A DNA stretch of 64,000 bases from Hermatobates lingyangjiaoensis (lineage: Eukaryota > Arthropoda > Insecta > Hemiptera > Hermatobatidae), in contig JAPFBL010000234.1 of assembly GCA_026182355.1 (NCBI GenBank), positions 372,001-436,000 on the forward strand, given 5' to 3'. Positions within the stretch are counted from its first letter, which is position 1, and every line of letters starts with the position of its first letter. Position numbers and translations under genes: made by a program. Positions 21,900-33,804 of this stretch are shown in pieces. Below the pieces are notes generated by a model that was not told where the DNA came from, made no database searches, and saw nothing but the letters and a program-made list of their open reading frames with translations.

Positions 21900-24340
21900 T
21901 ACATTTAATAAGGTTTCACATTGAGCTAAAAATATTGCAAAGCGACTAACACGTTGATGCTTTTACTGGAAAATAAATGCCTGATTTATAATCTAGAGGT
22001 AGTGGATAACAGAAATTCACATTACAAACCCAACTTTATGAATATATAATAATATTTGTGAAGAATGTAACGTGTAAAACAAATATCTACATGAATAAAA
22101 CACACCAAAGTTATTACAATCCCATATTAGTAACAAATATGTTATTACTGGTTATTTTAAGACAACTATATCTTTCTGTACAAAATAAACAACTTTTTCT
22201 TACTAATAAATCTTATCTAATGCTAATAAAATATTATCGAGAATAATTATTTAGATAATTGAAATTAAACAACAATTTTGATGCATAGTTCAAAGATTGA
22301 ATTATACTGCAATGAATAATACCTAATTGTTATAAGTTATGTAGGTTATATTAATTTATAATTATAATTAGACTTTCTAAAACTGTTTGATGTTTTTAAT
22401 TTCAATTATTTATTTCTAAATTAAAACATTATTACAACATAATGTTTCTGAATTTATTTTCCATTTTGTATTAATTAAATTTATGTAAAACTAAAACTGA
22501 GGGCTTAGTTTTAGTTTCACTTTCCTCTATTCCAATGAACCATAACACCATATATAACTCACAATGTACAGGTTAGATCATGAAACATGTTTATGGTTTA
22601 AATTATAATTATAGTTGACTCTGAACCAATAATAATAAAGAAAAGCTGAGTATTCTTGAGTTTGGTCATAAAAACATACATCTTCTATTAGTATCACGTT
22701 TAGTATGACTTATTTGGCTTTATCAAAGCTAAGAAATTAGTAAAAAGCACAATTAACAGTCATTAAAATCTACTGTGCAGTTTAAATGACTAATTAATTA
22801 GAAGTAATGACATAAATAGTAGTTTTATCAGAAATGTGTAACTATTCACACATTAAAGCTACGATTTTATTCCTTACTTATTGTTAACATATTAAAACTG
22901 TAGAACTGTTTTTAAGAATAATAATTATGTTTTAATGATTTGTTAACCCTAATGATAACAAAAAAACGTGAAAAAGTTGGGATTGTTGTGATGTATAAAT
23001 GTTTTACATTTGGTTAGAGACGAAACCTACTAAATATTCATTTTTTTTAATGTAGATAAACCATTGTCATGGGTTAATGTAATTTTATCAAATTTGATGT
23101 AGTAATTAATTTTCATTGATTAACTTTATTACGAAATTCATATTTTTATAATAATAATTGTATTGAAATAATAATTATAAGGTAGAAATAATTAACTAGT
23201 AATAATAATACTATCAGTTTCTTAATCTGGATATAGTCTACTCCAGATTCTGTGATAAATTTAAGAAAAATATGACTTTATTTGGGTTAATTTGATTATC
23301 TATTTCTATAGAATTAATAAAAGAATATTTCCTATTATCATAATATTTGAAGTTTGTTGATATAGAGTTCTGGTTAAAGCGCATGCGTGAATCACACTAC
23401 TATAGCCAATGATAGTTGAGTATACATCTCATCATCAGGAATTAACCAATTATATTAGCAGATACATGATTTTGAATCAGTTGTAGTTTGGTTTTCTTAC
23501 GAGTAGCAGTATACGCGTCTTTTTTCCAAAACTCCAGGTAATTTTTCTAGTTTTTCCATCTATTTGATATATTTATCTACAACATTAGAATAATGATAGT
23601 ACTTATGTTGTGTTAGTGTTTAAAAAAAGTTTTTTTTTCTTTTTAATAAAGATGTTATTAGTTACATGAATGCAAGTAGTAACATTTGACGACGCCATGT
23701 TCAATTTATACAACAAACCAACTTAATTTCAGAGAGTCACCAACAGCATTCTATTTTGGTTGTTTGATTTTTCTTACTTTCTGTTAGAATAAAACTTAAT
23801 TTTAAGCATTAATTTTTCATATAATTTCATTTTCATAATTCACTATTAGTAAATCCAAATCAAATTCAAATCTATAAATTATTAAATCAATATCTTTTTT
23901 AAAACTGGAATATAAAAAAAATCAACGATTATTTCTGAAAACTCACATAAAAAGAAAAAACACATGTTGAATTAGGATTCTTCAAAAACATACGTTTAAT
24001 AAACAAAGTGGAATCTCATGGATAACATTTTCCAGAAATTCTGAGATATAGGTGTCACTTTAATTGTGAAAAGTAGGTAATACTCGTATTTAAAAATTTC
24101 GTAGTGTAGGTTCTAAACAACAAATTAAGGATGCGTGATTTTTTCTTGAAAAGAACAAACAGTAACAATTAATTTGTTGGCAATTCCTGTTTATAGGCAG
24201 AAGTCCACAAATCAGATAGATAATATATACGAGTACGTATAATAGAAATAAGCGAGTACGTTAACCACTTAGCTAACCTGGCCCCTTAATTAGATTTAAA
24301 ATCACTACATTTCTTCGCTACTTGCTACAGCATATCGTAT
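21900..24340. other. AT-rich DNA without recognised features
   Basis: No gene, RNA gene or known repeat family can be supported. Short frames such as 22058-22246 look random. Confidence 0.5.
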
Positions 24341-24342
24341 TT

Positions 24343-24990
24343 TTAGTTATAGTTGGAATACATAATTTTAATAGTACTAAATATTTTTAACTTTATACAT
24401 GAAAAGTTATTACAAAAGTTTGGATTATAATAATTTATAAATCTTATTTCTTTAATTGTTCTACCATAATAAAAGTTTCTCAAATCTATTTGATTCATGA
24501 ATTTTTCAAAATAATCAAACATTTGACTGTTCTTCACAATTTTACTTTTGTCTAGATGCCAGAAATTTCCCGTAGATATTGTGAAGTTCATGAATCCGTG
24601 TTGCTCTTGATGGAGGTTCGGTGAGTTAAATAATATGTGATTCCACGTCTGAGGTATTAAATTGTCACTAGGACACCAGTCGTTATCAATGATCCGAAAT
24701 CTATTGAGGTAGCCTTTGGTTCGACCATGGTTACAGAGTGCTTTTGTTATTATATGGTTTGTTTCTGTATTGCACTTTTTCCGTGAATGTATAGTTAGAG
24801 GAATTATTTAGTAAAGACACCTTTGGTCGAGGTGACCATTCCAGTTCCCATTTCTGCATTGATAATTCATGCATTACATGTCTGACATGTCCTGTAGGAA
24901 TTTGGGAGATTTAGGATTTGACAAGCCCTTTTAGCCAAATAGTTTACATGTGCTGCGGAGGGCCTTATAGGAAGACCACTTTATAGCCAA
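24343..24990 (-). pseudogene. non-LTR retrotransposon ORF2 C-terminal relic
   Basis: Read on the minus strand, fragments match the RNase H tail and post-RNase H region of insect non-LTR ORF2 proteins: AAHVNYLAKRACQI (compare the GNE-AD-LAK pattern), KWELEWSPRPKVS, then NHGRTKGYLNRFRIIDND with WCPSDNLIPQTWNHILF. The pieces are in different frames and the usual Cys motifs are degraded, so it is dead. Confidence 0.7.
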
Positions 24991-25315
24991 TTAAAGTACT
25001 TTCTTTCTTATCCTTAATTAATAACTCTAGAAATTAGGCATTTTTGAAAGTTACCATGTAACGAAGATAAGAAAAGTAAAAAAATTTGATTTCTGTTTTA
25101 ATCTGAAAGTATGTGAATATGGTATTGGTCACAACTTTGATGGATCATAATGAAATTGACACAAAAATGGTGTTTTATAGAATAAGGAAGTGTTAGAATG
25201 AGTATTTCATCACCTAATACATACTTTGGAATAATAATACTTTAACAATACATCTGCTGAGTTCCATTTGTAGGAATCTGTCAGGTTGGGATAAAACAAT
25301 GATTACATTTTCCTT

Positions 25316-26450
25316 AAAATCTGTAGTGGCCTACACTCAACTTTACTATAAGTAACTTAATATCAAATTTCTTGAGTATATAACACATAACGTCTCATTT
25401 AAGCATAACGTAAACATCTAAATGGGATATGATTATTAGTCTTTCATTCCTGAGGTAGTACAGGTAGTGATTCAAAGACCTTTAAATATATAAGCATATT
25501 TTTGTACATTACAGAGCTGATGCAAATAATTTCATTAGTATAACTACAGCAGTAATAACATTTTTGAAAAACCAAAGTGAACATTTCTTGATACGAAATA
25601 TTCTCCTGCAAGAGAACATGGCTTTTGTTCAAATAGCCAGTGGATTTCTTACATCGTTTACTTGACATCCTTCTACATTGAATATTAAAGTAAAATTTTT
25701 CAAATTTAAAACAGGAAAATACACTTATTTTCTCTGAAAAACATCATAAACATCTAAGAAAAAATGTTGTTTTAAGATGATTTATAATTAAAGATGTACG
25801 ATAATTACATTTATTAATCTCTAAACAAAAGATTACAAATTTGAATTATCTTTTACATTTTTGGTTTTTATAGAATTATTATACTGGGAATTTTATGGCT
25901 TCTTAGTATTTAATAAAATCATTTTCCTTCCCCTTTGTCAAATAACATATATACGAATTTTTTCTGAGTGATTGTTATCCTTCTCCTGCCTCCTGTACTC
26001 TGTTATAAGGTTGCTATGAATGTACATTGAGAAAAAATATATTAGGAATTAGCCAGTTTACATACTCAAATCGAAGTCAAAGCCAGCTATTCAATATAAT
26101 TTAAACCTTTTATAGTTGGTAGCTTCTAATTTTTGAAAATAATAAATATGAACTATTAGACTAGTATTGTAAAAAAAAACTGGATATTTCTCAACAAACA
26201 TAAGTCCACAATGATAATGTAATTGTAACTGATATTAAGTTTTGCTCAAGAGTGCAATATATAGATTTAATAAAGCATTTTTGGAGACAAATCCATCATG
26301 AATTTATTTATGTTTATTGGCGGTGATTTTTTTACATGTAACAATAATATTCCTCTTACATCTCATATAAGTCAATAAACGATTTAAATTGTTCCTTTAT
26401 AAATCTCAATTTTATCTCAGTGGATTCACTCAAAAAATTTCTAATTTTTT
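25316..26450 (-). mobile_element. family T element, 3' part, reverse (T7)
   Basis: Reverse copy from the 3' end (tagtggcctacactcaactt) to the region of aatctcaattttatctcagt. It is near-identical to 20146-21035 over about 890 bp. Relative to T6 it lacks about 55 bp near 26206. It carries the same intact 74-codon frame (25444-25668, -). Confidence 0.8.
25444..25668 (-). CDS. hypothetical 74-residue frame of family T (second copy)
   Basis: Encodes exactly the same peptide as 20263-20487. Function unknown; probably element-derived. Confidence 0.3.
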   Translation of the reverse strand: MSSKRCKKSTGYLNKSHVLLQENISYQEMFTLVFQKCYYCCSYTNEIICISSVMYKNMLIYLKVFESLPVLPQE

Positions 26451-26689
26451 TATTATTTTCTTAGCTATAAAATAATAAAAATCTTTTTAATATTTGTTTA
26501 ATCTAATCTATCAACTACCAATTGTATGAGACAATATGTGCAATTTATAATCAGCATTAGATTATATTTTTTTTGCATAATCTATAATTTTAATTCTGTA
26601 TTAATTTCGTTTATCTAAAAAAGGTTAAGTGTAACGGAACTATAGAAAATTTAAATTGTTTTCGTCATATATAATTTATTATTAGAGTT

Positions 26690-26732
26690 AGAATTAAATT
26701 GTTTCTGGTGTAAAGCCGGGTAGATCAGCTAG
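26690..26732 (+). mobile_element. possible Helitron 3' terminus
   Basis: The stretch taaagccgggtagatcagct followed by AGT resembles the GCCGGGTCAGCTAG-type Helitron ends of arthropods and ends in CTAG before T (26729-26733). No helicase sequence lies upstream. Confidence 0.4.
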
Positions 26733-26739
26733 TATCAGA

Positions 26740-27550
26740 TAAACATTTTTTTGTGTTTATGAATTAGTTATTATTAAATAACTAATAACTACTTATTATT
26801 AAATTAGTTTTTAGTTTAAATTTTTTTTATTACTAATTGTAAAATATAACAGCTAGCAGAGATGAAATTGTGGCCACTAAAGGCTACCCTCAAGATGGGC
26901 TATCACCTCTTTTGTGGTGATTATTTGTAGATAACCTTCTGGATATTGTAAATAATCACCTGGTGATATCTAAGGATATACATATGACTTTGTTATTTTT
27001 TATGAAGATGAATCTTTGATGTACTGCTTTTGAGCTTATGCCGCAAAAACTTCAAATTGCCGAAATATTAGAAAACAGAAAATATACCTTAAAGACCTCA
27101 TTATCACAAAATGCTAAATCGGAACTTTCAGAAGAATGAGAATACTTTGGAGTTCTGTGGGAGAAATACTAAACTGGAAAAGAAAACTATTTACCGGAAA
27201 AATTGGCTAAGAGTCTGAGTTTAATCAAAACACTACCATATCAGACTGTTCTAGATTCATAATTTCAGGTTTTAATAACTGATAAAATTGATATAATTAC
27301 AATAAAATAAGAAAATCATTAAATTGGTTTTTCAGATATTTTATAATTATTTATAAAGAGTTTGATATTATGTGCACGATGGAAACATTAAATTAAAACC
27401 TAAACTCAGTTGGCTATCAACAAGTTAATTATTATATTTATTTATATTAATGTTGAGTGTAAGTCACTCCAGATTTTTGATTGTTTGCAGAGAATCAAAA
27501 ACTGTTCCCTTGTTTATTTGAATGCTTAACCTACAGCATTTAACAGGATT
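26740..27550. other. AT-rich DNA, one short family T 3' end
   Basis: At 27450-27475, tgttgagtgtaagtcactcc is the T 3' terminus without the rest of the element. Nothing else is recognised. Confidence 0.45.
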
Positions 27551-27559
27551 AAATATATA

Positions 27560-27768
27560 TTTATAAAAAGATTTCACATAAACATGTGAAATAACAATCA
27601 ATGATTAAACGACAATAAGAAATGGGAAACAAGACTAAGATCTTTCAACCGTAACAAGCGGTAACAGATTCTGACGAAGACCGCTTGTTATGGTTGAAAG
27701 ATCTTAGTCTTGTTTCCCATTTCTTATTGTGGTTTGATCATTGATATATATATATATATATATATATA
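27560..27768. mobile_element. Penelope-type inverted-repeat unit, family A (A3)
   Basis: Left arm 27560-27662 includes the tttcacataaacatgtgaaa hairpin. Right arm 27667-27745 runs into (TA)n. The arms pair over caataagaaatggga and aagactaagatctttcaacc. The left arm stops before its ribozyme box, so only the right arm carries one. Confidence 0.8.
27667..27709 (+). ncRNA. hammerhead-like ribozyme motif, family A
   Basis: Box CTGACGA at 27671-27677, extra A, stem II GACCG/TGGTT (with G-T pairs), GAA, AGATCT, T, stem I GATT/AGTC with one wobble. Core complete. Confidence 0.6.
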
Positions 27769-27769
27769 A

Positions 27770-28870
27770 ACAAGATAAATTGGGTTATAAAACCTTTATA
27801 TTATAATTGAAAATATATGCATGAACCAACTTATAAGAAAATTAAATATTACAATAAATTTATGTAAATTTATAGTTTTTCTGTTTGTTAAATAACATTT
27901 AACAAATTAAATACATTATTTCTTATGATACAGGTTTCAGTGTTTTATTTCAAATGAATGTAATCCTGATGGGAAGAAAGAAATGTTTTCCTTTCAATTT
28001 GCACACATTTATTGAAATATTTAATCTTATTAGAAATTAGTTCATGCCTATATCTTTAATTATAAGAAGTATTATAACTATTTTTCTTGTATGTTTATAT
28101 ATGTAATCCCATTAAATGTTGAAGGAATTAATCATTCAACTAAAGAAGGGAACAAATTTAGAGAATATCATGTAAGAAATGTTATTACAGCAATACCTTC
28201 GGAAGAGTAAAACATATTAAACAATATTAATTAAATTCTTAAAAAACTAACATTTTAATGATATTACAAAGTATTTAATATAAGTTGATTGATTAGCAAG
28301 TTCATTCAAAATGAACAGACACTTTTTCAGCCTTCAAAGGAGATTATGAGTGAGAGTGTGTGTTATAGCAAAACAATTTATTTTATTTCTCATCTTTTAC
28401 CTTATTTCTTAATTTGAAATGAATAATGTACAAACATGCTCCAGAAAAACAAATTTGATAAAACATAACAAGACCAGACATAATTAGACTTATAGGTCAG
28501 AACACATATTACAGTTTTGTGGTAAAACAAACAATATATTACTTTTTTTTTTTTCAACAAAAATTCTCTCAATTTCTGTGCACTTTTCTCTATTTCAAAT
28601 CTATTATAAAAAATTTACCCAAATCTTTTAACAATATTCTTCTTTCCATCTACACGTAGATCTTCCTCTACTTCTCCCATTCTTGGGGGCTCACTTTGGG
28701 CAACATTTGGTTTATTCGTTGTTGTTAATTTTTGCCTTGTTACTAAAAGTATCACAAATACAGTGGTGATTTAATTATTACATATTTGTGTTTGCTGTAG
28801 TTTTTCATTTCTTAGTTCTTAAACTAGAATAAGTTAAAAAAAAAAGGAGTAGTCTGTACTCAAGAAATGT
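27770..28870. other. AT-rich DNA without recognised features
   Basis: No gene-like frame longer than chance and no repeat family noted. Confidence 0.5.
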
Positions 28871-28874
28871 AATA

Positions 28875-29390
28875 CAGTCGATTCCGGTTAATTGGGACAC
28901 ATCGGGACCGAGGCGTTTTGTCCCAATTAAGCGGCTGTCCTAATTAAACGAATTTCACTTTTTTTTGGAAATACATTTGATTGGTTTTAGGAACAATCCC
29001 ATTAAGCATTGGAAGGGGGGGGGGGGGGTGTTTGTTTTACTGCTGCACTGGATCGGATGGAAAAGATAGCAAATGTGAACATGAGGCAGCTGCAGATTTT
29101 TAAAACACGGGTATCGGGTTCAGAAGAAGCCGCCTTTCTGGCTTTCCCGGGATTTAGAAGGGAGTGGTGTTTGTTTTGTCGCTGCACCAGCTCGGTTAAA
29201 CCGGAACTCAGTTAAAACATACTCGGTTAATCAGGATTCTACTGTACTAAAATCTTAAATTTACTATCCCAATTAAACGGAATGTTGTCCCAATTAAACA
29301 TACAAATTACAATTGTAGTTCATAGTTTGGTTTCCGTTCTTTGAGATTTGTCCCAAATAAGCGGCTGTCCCAATTAAGCGGAATCCACTG
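28875..29390. mobile_element. pogo/Tigger-like MITE with TA target duplication
   Basis: Terminal inverted repeats of about 25 bp: the left end CAGTCGATTCCGGTTAATTG matches the complement of the right end CAGTGGATTCCGCTTAATTG, continuing into GGACA. TA flanks both sides (28873-28874 and 29391-29392). Ends starting CAGT with a TA duplication are typical of the pogo/Tigger group. The 516-bp element has no transposase. Its interior repeats the terminal motif (caattaagcggctgtcc, caattaaacgg) and includes a run of 14 or more G, and a GC-richer block that may be nested DNA. Confidence 0.85.
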
Positions 29391-29399
29391 TATAATAAA

Positions 29400-30140
29400 G
29401 TTGCAGGAACTATTGATTGTTATCAATCTCACCCTGCGATAAACCACAATAATATTATTTATTCTGAAAATACAAGGACCAGGCTATTTAGATGTGTTTT
29501 GTTTCATGTATGTATGTAACCTGTTTGTTGATTTACACATAATGTGGACACTTTTTTCCATAACTACTCACGTTTGGGGAACATTTTTTAATCACTTTAA
29601 CAGTCATACTCACTGTGTGTAGACTACTATTCGGTAACTTTAATTATGTTTTGAAAAGCTCTACGTGGATTACTGTTTAGATTATATCTACGTCTAAATT
29701 AGTAAAAGTTCTAAGCAATAAACGTATAACAATTTATACCAAAATATACAGACTAACATTTTTAAAGAATGACTTTAGAGAAAATATGAAAACATTTTAT
29801 TCGCAACATATTCTGTTAGTGACCATTTTTTTTGTAGAATTGTATATGACCTCAAAATATGAAAAAAAATTGACATTGCCGTTTATTTAGATTTTGATAT
29901 TCAACTGACAATAGTATATACGAGTATTATATTACTGAAAGAAAGTACATGAACGAGATCATAAAAACTTACTACTGTATTTAACTGCGTAACTGCGCTG
30001 TCGTCAGGAGGAAATATAAATTAGTTTTTGTAATCTCTTGTATATGTTTTCTTTCTGGGAATAAATTTATTTAGGTAATCGAATTTACATATATATATAT
30101 ATATATATATATAGAAAATTGTCACAATAACACGTGATAT
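29400..30140. other. AT-rich DNA, ending in a (TA)n tract
   Basis: Nothing recognised except the TA tract at about 30089-30113, which borders the next inverted repeat. Confidence 0.5.
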
Positions 30141-30142
30141 AA

Positions 30143-30244
30143 ATATTCAGGTAACTCACCACAAATTAGAGAAGATAGTATTATACGAAAGTATACGAAA
30201 GGCCTTAGAGCGACTATCTTCTCTAATTTGTGGTGAGTTACCTG

Positions 30245-30249
<5 letters not shown>
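30143..30249. mobile_element. small inverted-repeat unit between TA tracts (family K)
   Basis: Arms 30143-30178 and 30212-30249 are perfect complements (atattcaggtaactcacc... against ...ggtgagttacctgaatat) with a 33-bp spacer. It resembles the Penelope-type units in size and (TA)n context, but I see no hammerhead box. Confidence 0.6.
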
Positions 30250-30277
<28 letters not shown>

Positions 30278-30336
30278 GGTGTGTTCTCTAATCGGGGTTC
30301 GGTCAATTTTCCAGGATAAAAAATCAAACTCTCGTT

Positions 30337-30375
30337 GCCAACGTTTCGGTTTTATTTAAAACCTTTTTCATAGGC
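30337..30375 (-). ncRNA. variant hammerhead-like motif, family D (left arm)
   Basis: Stem I GCC/GGC, stem II GGTTTT/AAAACC, GAA and ACGT (stem III) are kept. The box reads TATGAAAAA instead of CTGANGA plus one base. The same change is found in all four family D arms. Confidence 0.45.
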
Positions 30376-30827
30376 CTACAAACAAAGGATAATAAGAAAT
30401 CACATATCAACATCAAACATATACACAATATGAAAATGGATTGTTACAACTCATGAATATTACAAGCAGAAATATTTCAGAGATACATAAAACAATATTA
30501 CTTACAGAAGTAAGAATTTTTTAACTAAGAAAATGAAATTTACATTATTTAAAGGAACAACAATGTTAGCCGGACAAAACCTTCGACTAGACTAATAAGA
30601 TAACATTACAAATAACCTCAACACTGTTCACTCAAGGGAACTAAGTTCCTTTAAATAATGTAAATTTCATTTTCTTAGTTAAAAAATTCTTACTTCTGTA
30701 AGTAATATTGTTTTATGTATCTCTGAAATATTTCTGCTTGTAATATTCATGAGTTGTAACAATCCATTTTCATATTGTGTATATGTTTGATGTTGATATG
30801 TGATTTCTTATTATCCTTTGTTTGTAG

Positions 30828-30866
30828 GCCTATGAAAAAGGTTTTAAATAAAACCGAAACGTTGGC
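30828..30866 (+). ncRNA. variant hammerhead-like motif, family D (right arm)
   Basis: Mirror of the left-arm motif, with the same altered box and intact flanking helices. The predicted cleavage residue is T here (acgtt), C in the 44.3-kb copy. Confidence 0.45.
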
Positions 30867-30982
30867 AACGAGAGTTTGATTTTTTATCCTGGAAAATTGA
30901 CCGAACCCCGATTAGAGAACACACCTATTCTATCAAACGGTCGATATATTATTGAATCTGTTATATATATATATATATATAT

Positions 30983-31195
30983 AGTTCAATATAGAAAAAG
31001 AAACATAGAGAAATCAAAAGAACACACTTACAGTCTCTAATTTTCGTTTTGAACCGTCTTCAGGAGAGATAAGAAAGGGAAACCAAGGGCACTGGTTCAG
31101 AGACGGTTGGAGACCCTCTATGTTTCTCTATGTTTCTTTTTCTATATTGAACTATATTTGTCCGTTTTGGATCGTATTTCCAACGAAAAAGTATA
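30983..31195. mobile_element. Penelope-type inverted-repeat unit, family C (C2)
   Basis: Left arm 30985-31090 (acatagagaaatc, tacagtctctaattttcg, cgtcttcaggagag) and a shortened right arm 31115-31160. The tail tttgtccgttttggatcg runs to a TA tract. The left-arm motif retains CTGAAGA and GAAAATTA on the minus strand. Confidence 0.7.
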
Positions 31196-31511
31196 TATAT
31201 ATTATTCCCTTTGATTTCCTCTTCTCCTTCTACCTCATCTATTTTTCCTGAAGCCCCCTCCTTATCATATCGCAAACTACCGAACCTCAGAGGCATTTTC
31301 TCCCATCACTCTCCCTTGAACCCTACGCTTGGGAGGGGAATGGTGGAATGCGGACGGAGCAGATGCCAAACCTCTCTGCGGTTGGTCTCCAACCGTCTCT
31401 GTACCACTGCGCTTGGTTTCCCTCTCTTATCTCTCCTGAAGACGGTTCAACCAAAAATTAGAGACTGTATCTGTGTGTTTTTAATTTCTCTATGTTTTTT
31501 ATGTTCATTGA

Positions 31512-31545
<34 letters not shown>
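31196..31545 (+). mobile_element. Penelope-type arm with longer body, family C (C3)
   Basis: A GC-richer 220-bp body (31205-31420) leads into the family C right arm: ttatctctcctgaagacggt, aattagagactgta, gtttttaatttctctatg, then (TA)n at 31516-31545. GAA is mutated to AAA after stem II. The body shows what lies inward of the arm in a less deleted family C element. Confidence 0.65.
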
Positions 31546-31548
<3 letters not shown>

Positions 31549-31950
31549 ATTTCACAATAAACAAATGAAATATAGATCAACGTCTAAACGTTGAAAGTTC
31601 TGCTAGTGTAATTACAGATATAATATAATTACTTATCTGCATATAATAATATTAAGGCAGTTTGTATGAATTATTGTTCCGATTATGGTTTTCACTTCAC
31701 TCAGTGGGTAAGTGTAATTACTGTAAGTTAAAGATTAGAAATTAATAAAAATTATTCTTTTCTAATTTTATGCGTATATACATGATTAATTAACCTTCCA
31801 TCATATTGTATGATTTACATTCGTTTTTATTTAATAGGTTATTTCGACAAATTGAAAACCTCTTTAAGTTTAGTGCAGATACTCAACAATACATAAATGA
31901 TAAAAACATTTAATTATGTAAACTACATTTTAGAAACAAATCTGTTACAT
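31546..31950. other. AT-rich DNA without recognised features
   Basis: Nothing supported. Confidence 0.5.
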
Positions 31951-31954
31951 TTTT

Positions 31955-33636
31955 ACTTTACTATAAGTAAAGTATAGTGATCGTGAAAAAATTCGATCTC
32001 GAGATTTTCACGGAATTACATGTTTTGAGGTCCCAGAAGTCGTTTTATGACGTTTTTACGATGATGTCTGTGTGTGTGTGGGTGGGTGGGTGGGTGGGTG
32101 GGTGGGTGGGTGAGTGTGTTAGCATTGCTTGTTACCACGCTACGGTCCAGAATCTTTGATGGATCAAGTTGATATTTTACACAAAAATGGGCCTCATAAA
32201 GACGAAGATCCCTATTGTTTGGGAAGAATTATGCATGATGGGAAAGTCACTTTTTTTGCCAAAAACCGTTTTTTTTCAAACATTTTTTTCTCCTAAACTG
32301 ATAACCGAAACTGAATGACTTTTAAAACTTTTAAACTTTCAAAACTTTTAAAAGTTTTGAAATTTTGACATTATCTTTGAGGTTACAAATGGAACAAACC
32401 AAAAATATATCCAGAATTTTAAAACAACAGGAAATATTTTTTTTTAATAAAATGTAAAAATTTTGACTTATAATTCAATCTCAAACCTTGTGAGAGCGAT
32501 ACAAGCCATACTGTTTGACGGACAAGAATGAAACTATGCCTATAAATAGAACATTATATGGAGAATGAGTTGAGATATTTTTTTTCAAAATTACATTCGC
32601 TAAAGGGGCGTTACAGTACGATTTGTGTTTTCAGAAAATGTTTTTTTGACGCTAAACGGCTCGTTAAAAAATAATGAAAATTTGACCAAAAATGGAACAA
32701 AAAATTAGGAATTCATAAAAAAAAAATCATGAAGTTTCAATTACGGGAAAGAGCAATAACGATATAAAAACTGTTTGTTTATCCTAGACTAAGAGATCAC
32801 CTGCTATACTTGTCGAATTTTTTGTATTTTTTTACATTGTTTACATTGACTTAGAAATTTTTTGAGCGAATCCACTGAGATAAAATTGATGTTTCTAATG
32901 GAAAAATGAAAATATATTATTGACTTATAAGAGATAATATTGTAAGAGGAATAATATTGTCAGGTAAATGATAACACTCATTAAAAATAATTTGTATATA
33001 TGTTATTTGACAAAGGGGAAGGAAAATGATCTTATTAAATACTAAGAAGCCATAAAATTCCAAGTATAATAATTCTGTTAAAAACCAAAAATGTAAAAGA
33101 TAATTCAAAATATAAATCTTTCGTTTACAGATTAATAACTGTAATTATCGTACATCTTTAATTAACAAATCACATTAAAACAACATTTTCTTCGCTGTTT
33201 AAGATGTTTTTCAGTGAAAAAAATGGTATTTTACTGTTTCAAATTTGAAAATTTTACATTAATATTCAATGTAGAAGGATGTCAAGTAAACAATGTAAGA
33301 AATCTACTGGCTATTTGAACAATAGCCATGTTCTCTTGTAGGATAACATTTCGTTTCAAGAAATGTTCACATTGGTTTTTCAAAAATGTTAGTACTGCTG
33401 TAGTTATACTAATGAAATTATTTGCAAATAATAAATTATTTGTGATGTACAAAAATAAGCTTATAAATTGATATGTCCTTCAATCACTATCTGTACTACC
33501 TCACGATGCAATGCTAATAATTATATCACATTTAGATATTTATGTTATGCTTAAATGATACGTTATGTTTTATATACTCAAGAAATTTGACATTGAGTTA
33601 CTTATAGTAAAGTAGAGTGTAGGCCACTCCAGATTT
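31955..33636 (+). mobile_element. family T element, near-complete (T8)
   Basis: About 1.68 kb. The left end is the perfect palindrome ACTTTACTATAAGTAAAGT (31955-31973). Near the right end the complementary ttacttatagtaaagt (about 33599-33614) is followed by gagtgtaggccactccagat. Shared internal landmarks include gatctcgagattt, a (GT)n/(GGGT)n run at 32067-32116, agcgatacaagccatact and taagagatcacctgctatac. A frame beginning MIVKKFDLEIFTELHVLRSQ (31977-32159) is shared with the 37.1-kb copy. No known transposase is visible. Confidence 0.8.
32079..32112 (+). repeat. (GGGT)n tract with G-quadruplex potential
   Basis: At least eight GGGT units in a row inside T8, preceded by (GT)n. Four or more G-triplets with one-base loops is the classic G-quadruplex pattern. 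Confidence 0.8.
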
Positions 33637-33649
33637 TTATTATTATCAT

Positions 33650-33803
33650 TTGAGAGTGACTATACCACTGCCCCTTAAAAAAACTATTGTAGTTCCCCCC
33701 TTCTATACTAAAGTACCCCAGAAGTTAGTTCAACGCCTCCAAGAAGTTCAGCAGTTTTAGTGGATCCAGCGGTAATAGATTTTCAATGGTCTTGTTGAGT
33801 GTT
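33650..33803 (-). mobile_element. non-LTR retrotransposon 3' tail fragment
   Basis: Matches 35330-35465 (tactaaagtaccccag, cagcagttttagtggatcc and cttgttgagtgtt), which is the 3' end of the RNase H-bearing element below. It directly abuts the 3' end of T8. Confidence 0.75.
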
Positions 33804-33804
33804 C

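Larger units (their letters stand above)
30275..30960. mobile_element. Penelope-type inverted-repeat unit, family D, no ORF (D1)
   Basis: Arms 30275-30558 and 30645-30926, about 283 bp each, are almost perfect reverse complements around an 86-bp spacer, with a short tail (gtcgatatattattgaatc) and TA tracts outside. The arms match the outer arms of the longer unit at 42692-44366, but the endonuclease frame is absent. Each arm carries the altered hammerhead-like motif. Confidence 0.85.
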
